In this document: positions 7,488 through 15,770 of the stretch, in pieces | How positions within the stretch are numbered: position 1 is the stretch's first letter | Layout of the letters: each line of letters opens with the position of its first letter | Assembly (NCBI GenBank): GCA_042092935.1 | Contig: JBELFK010000015.1 | Span: 1 to 33,326 of the forward strand | Direction: 5' to 3' | Length of the DNA stretch: 33,326 bases | From: JASMHC01 sp042092935 | GTDB lineage: Bacteria > Pseudomonadota > Alphaproteobacteria > Rhodobacterales > Rhodobacteraceae | Notes under the pieces: generated by a model | What the model was told of the DNA's origin: nothing | Seen by the model: the letters and a program-made list of their open reading frames with translations, nothing else | The model's database searches: none | Program-made: the position numbers and the translations under genes

Positions 7488-8801
7488 TTAGCGAACGATG
7501 TCTTCGTCTTTGACGAACAGGTTTGCCCATGCGCGATCAATCAACTCGGGCGTCATTTTATGTGGCAGGCCCTCAAAATCGCAGATGGAAATCATTTGGT
7601 CGACAAGGAACACAGGTTGGTAATTCGCATAGACATTATCCACCGTGGGATAATGCACCTTGAGAAGGCGGATCAGCGACGCCTCGTCCAGCTCCAACCC
7701 CTTGGCCTTGGAGACGATTGTAAGGATCTTGAGGAAATCCTGCTTGTCAGGTCCGTCGATCTTGATCTTGTAGAAGATGCGGCGCAGCGCGGCTTGGTCA
7801 AAAATCTCGTTCGGGTGGAAGTTGGTTGAGAATATGACGAGCGTGTCAAAGGGCACCTCAAACTTCTCGCCGGAATTCAGCGCCAGAAAATCGCGTTGCT
7901 CCTCAAGCGGAACGATCCACCGGTTGACGATCGCTTGCGGCGGTTCGGCCTGACGGCCCAAGTCGTCGATGATAAAGATGCCGCCGGTCGCCTTGAGTTG
8001 CATGGACGCCTGATAGGTGCGGGCCTTGTGGTCGTAGATCAGGTCCAACATGCTCAGCGACAGCTCGCCGCCGGTGATGACGGTGGGGCGTTGGCAGCGC
8101 ACATAGCGCGCGTCGTGGGTTGCCCGTTTGCGCAGGCTTTGCGGATCACCGGCAAGGTCTTCGACAGGCGAATGCACCACCGGATCAAACACCGTGATGA
8201 CTTGCCCTGCATATTCCAAGGCCTGCGGGATGTAGATCAGATCATTCATCGAATTTCGAATGCCGTTCGAGATTGAGGATTTTCCGTTGCCCGGCGGCCC
8301 GTACATCAGGATCGAGCGTCCAGATCCCACGGCGGGGCCAAGCTCTCCCAAAAGGGTTGGGGGCAGGATCAGGTGGCTCATTGCTTGCGACAGGCTGGTG
8401 CGCGTGACCTGCACATCACGGATTGACTGCTTTTTCACCTGTTCGGCATAGATATGCAGTGGGACAGGCATGGCGCCAAAATACTCGGATTGGGCAAGCG
8501 CATCCAATGCCTGTGCGCGGCCAAGGTCGGACAGGCGATAGCCGACTTCGTTGCCCGCGTCCTCGGATGCGGCAAGGGTGCCGGTGGTCTCAACCAGTTT
8601 TTGCGATTTTGCGATGTCGATCAGTTCCTGCGCGACCGTTGGCGGCAGGGCGATGGCCGATGAGATTTCGGACACCCGCGCGAGGTTTTTGCGAAACATC
8701 GTTTTCAGCATCAATTGCAGCATCATAACGATGGGCAACCCAACGTCCGGCAGCCTTTTGGGGGCGACCGGTAGCATCGGATTGGAAATTTGCATGTTCA
8801 T
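7488..8801 (-). CDS. AAA+ ATPase with N-terminal winged-helix domain, linked to the tad locus
   Basis: This is a 437-residue protein. Residues about 35-105 have winged-helix spacing (RVSEISSAIALPP, ELIDIAKSQKLVE, YRLSDLGRAQALDAL). An AAA+ core follows: Walker A GPPGNGKSS at 168-176, Walker B GIFIIDD at 274-280, a sensor-like STN at 325-327 and arginines at 340-341 as possible finger residues. The N-terminal MNMQISNPMLP has two possible ATG starts; GAGGG lies 8 bases before the first. The gene closes the tad-locus series, just downstream of the prepilin peptidase. I know this type as a conserved uncharacterised ATPase in Rhodobacterales; a role in pilus assembly or its regulation is inference from position. 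Confidence 0.82.
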   Translation of the reverse strand: MNMQISNPMLPVAPKRLPDVGLPIVMMLQLMLKTMFRKNLARVSEISSAIALPPTVAQELIDIAKSQKLVETTGTLAASEDAGNEVGYRLSDLGRAQALDALAQSEYFGAMPVPLHIYAEQVKKQSIRDVQVTRTSLSQAMSHLILPPTLLGELGPAVGSGRSILMYGPPGNGKSSISNGIRNSMNDLIYIPQALEYAGQVITVFDPVVHSPVEDLAGDPQSLRKRATHDARYVRCQRPTVITGGELSLSMLDLIYDHKARTYQASMQLKATGGIFIIDDLGRQAEPPQAIVNRWIVPLEEQRDFLALNSGEKFEVPFDTLVIFSTNFHPNEIFDQAALRRIFYKIKIDGPDKQDFLKILTIVSKAKGLELDEASLIRLLKVHYPTVDNVYANYQPVFLVDQMISICDFEGLPHKMTPELIDRAWANLFVKDEDIVR

Positions 8802-8821
8802 CCGGCAGACCCTCGGCGCGG

Positions 8822-8836
8822 TTAACGATTAATCAA
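8822..8836 (-). promoter_or_regulatory. Possible CtrA-type site before the AAA+ gene
   Basis: TTAA-N7-TCAA on the plus strand (TTGA-N7-TTAA on the other) differs by one base from the CtrA consensus TTAA-N7-TTAA. It lies 21-35 bp before the AAA+ gene start, in DNA that is intergenic if the prepilin peptidase frame is restored. CtrA controls pilus genes in Caulobacter; the match here is imperfect. Confidence 0.25.
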
Positions 8837-8908
8837 CCAAAGGGTGCAGGCAGGATAAGGCGGTTTTGTGACAAACCGTCGGCGTTTTAAAGGGAAGTTG
8901 ACCCGGGG

Positions 8909-9398
8909 TTAGAAAAAGGCCCGATAGGCAAGGTAGATCAACAAAGATGCAGTGAGCGGCAGCCCCATCGGGAATTCGCGCTTGCGCTGCCAGCTTTCCC
9001 ATTCGGGCAGCATTTTCGCGGCAAACAAGCCCCCGGCAATGCGATGCAAAAGCAAGGCGACCGGTCCCCATCAGCGCCAGCATGATAACGACGTAGCCTG
9101 CGTCGAGCGGGGATACAAACAGGGCTGCGGCGGCCATGAATTTCGCATCGCCCGCCCCCATCATCTTCATCGCGGATAGAATGAAACCCGCGATCAACGC
9201 AACAACCAGCCCTGCAAAGCGCCACAGGAACACATTCAGCGGCAGCACAATGAACCCGAGAACGACGAAAATCACGATCATCGTAATGACGGTCCAATTC
9301 GGAATCTTCATATATTTCAGATCGTTACAGGCAACGATCAAACATACGGGCACGAGGGCGATAAAGAACAGAAGGTCGGCGTCTATCAGATTTGTCAT
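8909..9398 (-). pseudogene. cpaA: Prepilin peptidase CpaA/TadV, frameshifted
   Basis: TadV is the inner-membrane aspartic peptidase that removes the leader of Flp pre-pilins. From the ATG at 9398 (2 bp past the TadD-like stop), both catalytic aspartates are present: D26 in ACNDLKYMKIPN and D84 in MMGAGDAKF. The frame is normal to LALMG near residue 110, then runs into a low-complexity, non-family tail that ends at 8829. Shifting by one base near 9050-9070 restores a family-like C-terminus (ALLLHRIAGG, MLPEWESW, FPMGLPL, LIYLAYRAFF) with a stop at 8909-8911, about 162 residues. One extra base in the CCCC run at 9066-9069 would explain it. It may be a sequencing error or a true mutation; the pilus needs this enzyme unless another copy exists. 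Confidence 0.85.
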
Positions 9399-9400
9399 GG

Positions 9401-10267
9401 TCAATTCGCTGCGTTGCTATCTAGGGCTGACAGGCTGCGCGCGGCAGCCTCAAAGTAGAGCGGGTGGCTGTCGACGGCCTCGCGTAGCAAGCCCGTGCCA
9501 ATACTGACATCCCCGTTTTTGATTGCGGTCAGGGCCAGAGTATAAAGCAACTCGGCCCGCTCGGTTTGCGTCATGGGCATCACAGGCAGGTCGTATTTAC
9601 GCTGTGCGCCACGCGCCATCATCAGGTTGTTTTTCGCGGTGAACAGTTTGCCGTTTTGACGGATGGCTTCCTGAAACAACATCTCGGCGTCAAGATATTT
9701 GCCGCGGATCAGGTTCGAGTAGCCCCAATTGTTCAGGATTGCCGCCGGTTTGACAGTCAGGCCGGACGCGGTTTCGTAATATTCGTCGGCCTTATCCCAC
9801 TCTTTGCCGGCATCCGCGATCATGGCTTCCAGTCGGTAGCGCTGATAGGTGGCGACCGTCGGGGGGATTTGCGACAGCACCTGCTTGGCGGCGTCCCATT
9901 GATCGGCGCGAATAAGCGCATCAACCAGGAAAACCTGATCGCCATCGATTGATGCAGGATGCTCTGCGACACGCGACCAAATCGAGACCGCCTCGGTTGC
10001 GCGGTCAGCGCGGGTCAGCGACAGCGCCAAACCGCGCATTGCCTCGATATTATCCGGGGCGTCGCGCAACTGACGCTGGAAATACGAGACCGCCTCGGCA
10101 GGGTCGGCCACCGTCATCATGATTTCGTTGAGGTTATTGCCCTCTGGCCCGTTCACCGCGTCAAGCGCTTCCTGAACAGGATCCTTGGGGGTCAATTGCA
10201 ATTCTTCACAGGCGGCAAGCGCAAACGCACTCCCCAGCAACAGGCTGATTAGAAACGGAGATCGCAT
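9401..10267 (-). CDS. TadD-like TPR lipoprotein (second copy in the locus)
   Basis: This 288-residue protein starts with a lipoprotein signal whose lipobox LAAC puts the acylated cysteine at C20. The remainder is a run of helical TPR-type repeats (for example EAMRGLALSLTRADRATEAVSIWSR and AILNNWGYSNLIRGKYLDAEMLFQEA in parts). TadD-type lipoproteins are needed for Flp pilus assembly at the outer membrane, probably as secretin pilotins or scaffolds. The gene follows the shorter TadD gene by 30 bp and ends 2 bp before the ATG of the prepilin peptidase, so these are co-transcribed. Which of the two TPR proteins is the functional TadD cannot be decided from sequence. Confidence 0.85.
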   Translation of the reverse strand: MRSPFLISLLLGSAFALAACEELQLTPKDPVQEALDAVNGPEGNNLNEIMMTVADPAEAVSYFQRQLRDAPDNIEAMRGLALSLTRADRATEAVSIWSRVAEHPASIDGDQVFLVDALIRADQWDAAKQVLSQIPPTVATYQRYRLEAMIADAGKEWDKADEYYETASGLTVKPAAILNNWGYSNLIRGKYLDAEMLFQEAIRQNGKLFTAKNNLMMARGAQRKYDLPVMPMTQTERAELLYTLALTAIKNGDVSIGTGLLREAVDSHPLYFEAAARSLSALDSNAAN

Positions 10268-10297
10268 GTTTTTGCGCCTCTACTGCTCGATGACTGG

Positions 10298-10861
10298 TTA
10301 CTCAGAAGCGGTGATTAGAAAATCGCCTTTGCCCCGTTGTACCAATTTATAGTCGTTATCATTAACCGCATCATACGTCGGATTTTCAAGATTTGCGATA
10401 GCCAAGCGCAAATTCTCGCGAATTTCGGCGCTTGAGCCCCCCGAAACCACGAAAGCGCGGCGAAAAACCTGTCTGGCTTCGGCAAAATCACCGTTGCTCA
10501 TCAACACAACCCCGAGATTATTCCAGGCGGCTGCGTTTGAATCGTCCTGATCCAGCGCGCGTCGCAGTAGGGTCTCGGCCTCGATCAAGCGACCAAGTTG
10601 AAGGCTGGCGCTGCCAAGCGCGATCAGAATTTCCGCCGTCATACCTTGGGTCGCCGCGGCGCGGATGTAGGATTGATAGGCCAGCTCGTATTCTTCCGCC
10701 GCCATCAGGCGGTCACCGACCAGCAGCGGATCAACAGCTGTGCCCTTGGGGTCGACCGACGGTGCGTAGCGCCCCTCGGTGTTCGTAGAAAGACCTAAAC
10801 CGCCCGTAGAACAGGCGGTCAGGATCAGTGTGAAGGCGATTGCCGGGATGGGTCGAACCAT
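10298..10861 (-). CDS. tadD: Tad pilus TPR lipoprotein TadD
   Basis: This is a 187-residue lipoprotein with lipobox LTAC (C17). Its central TPR repeats include IALGSASLQLGRLIEAETLLRRA (split here for length) and the canonical AWNNLGVVLMSNGDFAEA followed by RQVFRRAF. In Flp pilus systems TadD is an outer-membrane lipoprotein that supports the secretin. AAGGGTAGCG precedes the ATG. The gene starts 13 bp after the tadC stop, within the tad operon. Confidence 0.88.
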   Translation of the reverse strand: MVRPIPAIAFTLILTACSTGGLGLSTNTEGRYAPSVDPKGTAVDPLLVGDRLMAAEEYELAYQSYIRAAATQGMTAEILIALGSASLQLGRLIEAETLLRRALDQDDSNAAAWNNLGVVLMSNGDFAEARQVFRRAFVVSGGSSAEIRENLRLAIANLENPTYDAVNDNDYKLVQRGKGDFLITASE

Positions 10862-10874
10862 CGCGCTACCCTTG

Positions 10875-11867
10875 CTAGGAATTAAACGTGTCCATCATGA
10901 CCATGATATTATAGGCCGCTGGACCGACCAGCAAAAGGATCAATGGTGGAAGCGTCAGCGTCATTGTCGCAAGTGTCATTTTTGTCGGGATTTTGTTGGC
11001 GGTTTCCTCGGCGCGCATCACGCGTTTGTCGCGCATTTCGTCGGAATAGACCCGCAAGGATTCCGCGATCGACGTCCCGAAGGTTTGCGACTGGATCAGA
11101 ACGGTCACGAAGCTGGAAATATCCTGAACGCCCGTGCGTTCGGCCATATCCCGCAGAACCGAGGCTCGGTCCTTACCGGCTTTCATTTCATGGGCGACGA
11201 TTTCGTATTCATCGGCGAGATCAGGGAACGCACCGCGCAACTCACGGGCCACACGCAGAATGGTCTGGTCCAGAGATTGCCCTGCCTCGACACAAATCAG
11301 CATCATATCAAGACTGTCCGGGAAGCCCTCGATGATCGCTTTTTGACGAGCGGCTTGCCGTTTGTTGACCCAATATTTCGGCCCCATATAGCCAAGACCA
11401 CCGGGCAGCATAATATACATAAGCTGTTGTTGCATGGTCATCGATTCCGACGACAAGGCACCGTTCAGCACCGTATAGGCCGTGCCAAGGATCAATCCAG
11501 CAATGCCAAGCGCGAATTGCAGGAAGTGATAGAGACGCACCGCGCCCTTCGAGCGGTAACCAGCTTGCAGCAATTTCAGGCGCGCGGCGGAATAACTTTC
11601 CTCGTCCTGCGGTTCAAGCAGGCTTGAGTATTTCTGTAGCTTGTCCTTGTCCTGACGACTGCGCAGACGGGTTTTTTGGGTCTTGGTTTCCTCGCCCTGG
11701 CCGTTTTCCTTTTCGGCAAGTTTCGCCATCGGATCCTTTGGCGCGTTGAGGATCAGAAGCACTGCACCCGCGATCAGGATCGCGCCCAGAACACCCACGA
11801 CGATCAGCGGACCAAAGGGGCCAAGCGCGCCGGTCAACAAGTCTTTAAACTGAAGGAAAAATTCCAT
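10875..11867 (-). CDS. tadC: Tad pilus inner-membrane platform protein TadC
   Basis: TadC is one of two GspF-like polytopic proteins that form the inner-membrane platform on which the TadA ATPase acts. The 330 residues show an N-terminal helix (LIVVGVLGAILIAGAVLLIL), a charged linker with many Lys/Glu/Arg, two helices near 140-180, and the T2SF domain with FPDSLDMMLICVEAGQSLDQ and IAESLRVYSDEMRDKR, and a final helix near the C-terminus. RBS AGAGGTGG lies 3 bases before the ATG, and the gene begins 9 bp after the tadB stop. Confidence 0.93.
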   Translation of the reverse strand: MEFFLQFKDLLTGALGPFGPLIVVGVLGAILIAGAVLLILNAPKDPMAKLAEKENGQGEETKTQKTRLRSRQDKDKLQKYSSLLEPQDEESYSAARLKLLQAGYRSKGAVRLYHFLQFALGIAGLILGTAYTVLNGALSSESMTMQQQLMYIMLPGGLGYMGPKYWVNKRQAARQKAIIEGFPDSLDMMLICVEAGQSLDQTILRVARELRGAFPDLADEYEIVAHEMKAGKDRASVLRDMAERTGVQDISSFVTVLIQSQTFGTSIAESLRVYSDEMRDKRVMRAEETANKIPTKMTLATMTLTLPPLILLLVGPAAYNIMVMMDTFNS

Positions 11868-11876
11868 GGTCCACCT

Positions 11877-12845
11877 CTATACTCGGATCGTCGTCAGCAT
11901 TTTCATGACGAAGTAGTTGGTTATCAGGAAGCCCAGGATGACCAGCACGGCCGGGATGAAATACTCGGTTTCCATCACTTGGTCGTAATAGGTCGGGTCC
12001 ATCATATTGAGGCCGATAATGGCCAAAAGCGGGAAGGACGACAGGAAGTTGCCGGACCAGCGAGCCTCGGCAGAAATCGCCTGCACTTTGCGGAAAAGTT
12101 TGAATCGCGAACGGATAACCTTAGCCAGTCCTGCAAGAATGTCGGCAAGGTTGCCGCCCGAGGCCTGCTGAATGGTCACCGCGACCGACAGGAAGCGCAA
12201 ATCCTGCATGTCCAACCGCTCGGCCAGGTCCTTGAGCGCCTCACCAACGTCGCGCCCATAGGCAGCTTCATCCGCGATCAGGCCGAATTCCGAGGCAAGC
12301 GGGTCAGAAATTTCTTTCGAAACGATCGAGATTGTCGAAACAAACGGGTGTCCAACCTTCAGCGAGCGTACCATAAGCTCAACCGCGTCGGGCAGTTGTT
12401 CTTCGATCAGGGCCATACGCTTTTTGGCTTTACCGTTGATCCACATGTAAACGCCACCGACGCCCATGGCGACCGACACGGCTGCACGCAAGGCAAGGCC
12501 GGATTCTGTCCCGACTGTCAGGCCGACGAAGGCCATCATCGACACGCCAACCATCAGCGTTATCAACTGCTTGGGTGTAAAGGCGATGGCAGCTTTTTGC
12601 GCTTTGTCCGCAAGGATCGAATAGATCGGGATCGACCGCGAATTCATGTGCTGGGTCATCTCCTTGCGGAGTTGTTCAAGCACCTGTTCGCGCCCTGTGC
12701 CCTTTTCCAGCAGGTCCAACCGGCGGTTCACACTGTTGTTCAGGCTGATCGATTTGCCAAAAACGACAAGGTAAATCCCTTGGATCACTGCAAGCACGGC
12801 GATGAAAATGACCGCATAAATGACGATTTCTGGATTCAGTGCCAT
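11877..12845 (-). CDS. tadB: Tad pilus inner-membrane platform protein TadB
   Basis: TadB pairs with TadC as the GspF-like inner-membrane platform. The ATG at 12845 begins MALNPEIVIYAVIFIAVLAV, a transmembrane start, and gives 322 residues; the longer open frame to 12932 overlaps the end of tadA and is rejected. The T2SF domain carries LPDAVELMVRSLKVGHPF, YGRDVGEALKDLAERL and a QQASGGNLADILAGLAKVI segment (as separate stretches), with the last helices near the C-terminus. It begins 4 bp after the tadA stop, suggesting translational coupling. Confidence 0.93.
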   Translation of the reverse strand: MALNPEIVIYAVIFIAVLAVIQGIYLVVFGKSISLNNSVNRRLDLLEKGTGREQVLEQLRKEMTQHMNSRSIPIYSILADKAQKAAIAFTPKQLITLMVGVSMMAFVGLTVGTESGLALRAAVSVAMGVGGVYMWINGKAKKRMALIEEQLPDAVELMVRSLKVGHPFVSTISIVSKEISDPLASEFGLIADEAAYGRDVGEALKDLAERLDMQDLRFLSVAVTIQQASGGNLADILAGLAKVIRSRFKLFRKVQAISAEARWSGNFLSSFPLLAIIGLNMMDPTYYDQVMETEYFIPAVLVILGFLITNYFVMKMLTTIRV

Positions 12846-12849
12846 GTCG

Positions 12850-14322
12850 TTACCCCATTTTCGGTTCGTAGATGGACGGAGGCAAATCATACCCCCACAT
12901 GCGGAAGCGTTCAGAGAAGTGGCTGCGCACACCCGTGGCCGTGAAGTGGCCGATAATTTTGTTTTCCGGTGTCAGGCCGGTGCGTTGAAAGCGGAACACT
13001 TCCTGCATCGAGATCACGTCCCCCTCCATGCCGGTGATTTCGGTGATCGACGTCATCCGACGCGAGCCGTCCTGAAGGCGGCTGGCCTGCACGATCAGGT
13101 TCACGGCGCTCGACACCTGACTGCGCACCGCCTTGAGCGGCATTTCAATGCCGGCCATCGCGATCATATTCTCGAGGCGGCTGATGCCATCCCGCGCGTT
13201 GTTGGCGTGAATCGTCGTCATCGAGCCGTCGTGGCCGGTGTTCATGGCCTGCAACATGTCGATCACTTCTTCGCCGCGCGTCTCACCAACGATGATCCGG
13301 TCGGGGCGCATACGCAGGGCGTTCTTGATACAGTCGCGCGGGGTAACTTCGCCTTTGCCCTCGACATTGGGTGGGCGGGTTTCCATGCGGCCAACGTGAA
13401 TCTGTTGAAGCTGAAGTTCCGCTGTATCTTCGACGGTCAGGATGCGCTCGTCATCCGCGATAAAGCTGGACAGCGCGTTAAGTGTGGTGGTTTTACCCGA
13501 GCCTGTACCGCCGGACACAACGATATTTAGGCGGGTCGCCACAGCGGCTTGCAGATAGGCCGCCATTTCTTCGGTGAAAGCGCCAAACTCGACCAGATCG
13601 TCGATGCCCAGCTTGTCCTTTTTGAATTTACGGATCGACACCAGCGATCCGTCGATCGCAATCGGCGGCACCATCGCGTTGAAACGCGAGCCATCTTGCA
13701 GACGTGCGTCAACGTAAGGATTGGATTCATCGACACGACGTCCAACCGCCGAAACAATCTTGTCGATGATCCGCGACAGGTGTTTTTCGTCTTTGAACGT
13801 GATGTCGGAAACTTGAAGTTTGCCCGAGCGCTCAACGAATATCTGATGCGGGCCGTTGACCAGAATATCGCTGACCGTTTCGTCTTTCAGCAAAGTCTCA
13901 AGCGGGCCGAGTCCGGTGACTTCGTCAAACAGCTCTTGGTTCAGTTGTGACCGCTCTTCACGGTTCAGAACGATTCCCTTGATTTGAAGGGTTTCGTTGG
14001 TGATCTCTTGAATTTCGCTTCTCAGGTCTTTCTCAGACGCGGTTTCAAGCGCCGCCAGGTTCAGGTTTTCAAGCAATTCGCGGTGAAGCTCTTGCTTGAT
14101 TTCCATCAGGCGCTCTTTGCGCTTGCGATCTTTTTCGGCGGTGGCGGCCTGAGCCGGTGCCTTTGGCATCGCCTTGCGCAGCCGGACCGGTTCAGCCGGG
14201 GCCTCGGGAGCGGCCACCGGTTCAGGTATTGCAGATTTGCCTTTTACTGGCGCCGATTTGGACTGTGGTCTTGCAACTCTTTGTGCGCCAGCCGTCTCGG
14301 TTTTCTTGTATCTGGAGAACAT
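12850..14322 (-). CDS. cpaF: Tad pilus assembly ATPase TadA/CpaF
   Basis: TadA is the hexameric secretion-type ATPase that powers Flp pilus extension (and in some systems retraction). The 490 residues have a variable, Pro/Ala/Lys-rich N-terminus of about 65 residues, then the VirB11-like N-domain, then the motor: Walker A GGTGSGKT at 271-278, an Asp box near 296-305 (ILTVEDTAELQL), Walker B RIIVGETRG at 342-350, and the His box MTTIHANNARDG near 368. AGGGA precedes the ATG at 14322. It starts 11 bp after the cpaE/tadZ stop, in the same operon. Confidence 0.96.
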   Translation of the reverse strand: MFSRYKKTETAGAQRVARPQSKSAPVKGKSAIPEPVAAPEAPAEPVRLRKAMPKAPAQAATAEKDRKRKERLMEIKQELHRELLENLNLAALETASEKDLRSEIQEITNETLQIKGIVLNREERSQLNQELFDEVTGLGPLETLLKDETVSDILVNGPHQIFVERSGKLQVSDITFKDEKHLSRIIDKIVSAVGRRVDESNPYVDARLQDGSRFNAMVPPIAIDGSLVSIRKFKKDKLGIDDLVEFGAFTEEMAAYLQAAVATRLNIVVSGGTGSGKTTTLNALSSFIADDERILTVEDTAELQLQQIHVGRMETRPPNVEGKGEVTPRDCIKNALRMRPDRIIVGETRGEEVIDMLQAMNTGHDGSMTTIHANNARDGISRLENMIAMAGIEMPLKAVRSQVSSAVNLIVQASRLQDGSRRMTSITEITGMEGDVISMQEVFRFQRTGLTPENKIIGHFTATGVRSHFSERFRMWGYDLPPSIYEPKMG

Positions 14323-14333
14323 TCAAACGTCCC

Positions 14334-15584
14334 TTAGCTGGCTTCCTGGAAGCCCTCTTGTGCGAATGCGTGCAAAGACGCGGCGAGTTTCTGAAATTCC
14401 TTGCGCAGCGGCGATTTCGGCGCAGCTTCAGCCATCGGCAACCCACGGTCGGCCCCTTGCATGACGCTTTTACCACCATCGGGCAGCTGAAGCTCGATGT
14501 TGATGCCCAGCGTCTCGCCGATCCGTTTCACGCGGCTCTTGCCATTGATGTCGGTAAACTTCGGGGCACGGTTCAACGCAAAGCGCAGCTTTTCAAAGGG
14601 TAGATCCTCGGCCTGCAAGGCGCGTTTCAACCGCAACGCATTTTGAACGCTGCGCATATCGATCTCAAAGGTCGCCAGATAGATTTGCGACGCCGCCAAA
14701 ACTTTCTCGGTCCATTGAACCAAGGTCGATGGCATGTCGATGATGACATAGTCAAATTCCGACTGCGCGATCTCGATGATCCGCTCAATGTCTTCGGGAC
14801 CAATGAAATCCAGCGGCAGAATGTCGGGCGGAGCGGTCAGAACGTGCAGCACGTCGTTGTAGCTCATCAGCGCCTGACAAAAGCTCTCGTTGTCCATCGT
14901 GTCGGTTGAAGACAGCATTTCGTACACCGCATCACGTCGCGGCAGATCAAGGTAGGTCGCGATCGATCCAAACTGTAGATCAAGGTCCAGAATGCACACG
15001 CGCGGTGCGTTCTCGGCCTTTTCGACCTGGGTCAACTCCCATGCCAGATTGACGGCCAAGGTCGAGGCACCGGTGCCGCCTGCCAAACCGTGGATGGGGA
15101 TGACGATGCCGTCGCGATCCCCTTGCGAGCGCACTTTCGACGCCTGCGGGTCTTCTTGGTAATGTACCTCGGGTTCTGGCTCAGGGGCCGTGACCTTTTC
15201 GATTGCAGCGGCCAATTCCCCTTCGGGAAGAGGGTAGGGGATAAACTCGTCCGCCCCGGCCCGCAACAAACGATGCAGCGACGCAGGCGAGACATCCTCG
15301 GCAATGAGAATAACCTTTATGTTCTGAGATTTTGCACCGGTCACAACGTCTTCGATCATCCCGATCGAGGCCTCGTCCTGGTGGTCAATCGCCAGCGCCA
15401 CAAACTCGAGGCTTTCGGCGTCGGGTTGCTGAAGAAACGCAATCGAATCGGCAAAGCTGAGGTCTCCCCATGCTTCACCCAGCACGGCCTCCATGTCTTC
15501 GATCAGCAGGTCGAACAATTGCACATCCCGAGAAATCGAGCATGCAATCAACGCTGTGTCATCTTGTGTTTCCGAGCTACTCAT
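14334..15584 (-). CDS. cpaE: Tad pilus localisation protein CpaE/TadZ
   Basis: TadZ/CpaE is a MinD/ParA-family protein that places the Flp pilus machine, usually at a pole. The N-terminal 130 residues are receiver-like (VILIAEDVSPASLHRLLRAG and DEFIPYP), and a ParA-like domain follows with an atypical P-loop GLAGGTGAST at 166-175, and ILDLDLQFGS near 198. An in-frame GTG lies 8 codons upstream at 15608, but the ATG at 15584 has GAGG 5 bases before it and gives 416 residues. The leader (15585-15770) contains a 34-bp element shared with the pilin genes, which suggests a separate promoter here. Confidence 0.93.
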   Translation of the reverse strand: MSSSETQDDTALIACSISRDVQLFDLLIEDMEAVLGEAWGDLSFADSIAFLQQPDAESLEFVALAIDHQDEASIGMIEDVVTGAKSQNIKVILIAEDVSPASLHRLLRAGADEFIPYPLPEGELAAAIEKVTAPEPEPEVHYQEDPQASKVRSQGDRDGIVIPIHGLAGGTGASTLAVNLAWELTQVEKAENAPRVCILDLDLQFGSIATYLDLPRRDAVYEMLSSTDTMDNESFCQALMSYNDVLHVLTAPPDILPLDFIGPEDIERIIEIAQSEFDYVIIDMPSTLVQWTEKVLAASQIYLATFEIDMRSVQNALRLKRALQAEDLPFEKLRFALNRAPKFTDINGKSRVKRIGETLGINIELQLPDGGKSVMQGADRGLPMAEAAPKSPLRKEFQKLAASLHAFAQEGFQEAS

Positions 15585-15679
15585 ATCTGCCTCGCATTCG
15601 TCGTTCACTCAACGGATCCCGATGGGATCGAACTATCAAAAAGGTCTGTCCGCACCTCGGGCACGGACTTTCTTAATCA

Positions 15680-15713
15680 ATGTTTTGACGATGAATTGGG
15701 GCGAGATTTGGAC
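15680..15713 (-). promoter_or_regulatory. Shared tad-locus element, copy before cpaE/tadZ
   Basis: On the plus strand ATGTTTTG at 15680-15687 and GGGGCGAGATTTGGAC ending at 15713 recur, at identical spacing, upstream of the duplicated flp gene. The element lies about 100 bp before the cpaE ATG. It may be a promoter or a regulator site. Confidence 0.5.
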
Positions 15714-15770
15714 CCAAACAGCCCAATTGTGCGAAATCTGTTAACGGTTCAGCACAACCGGGGCGATTGT

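Noticed and set aside
8829..8908. C-terminal tail of the longest open frame of the prepilin peptidase
   Set aside because: It is out of frame with the family; the correct end is at 8909 after a one-base shift.
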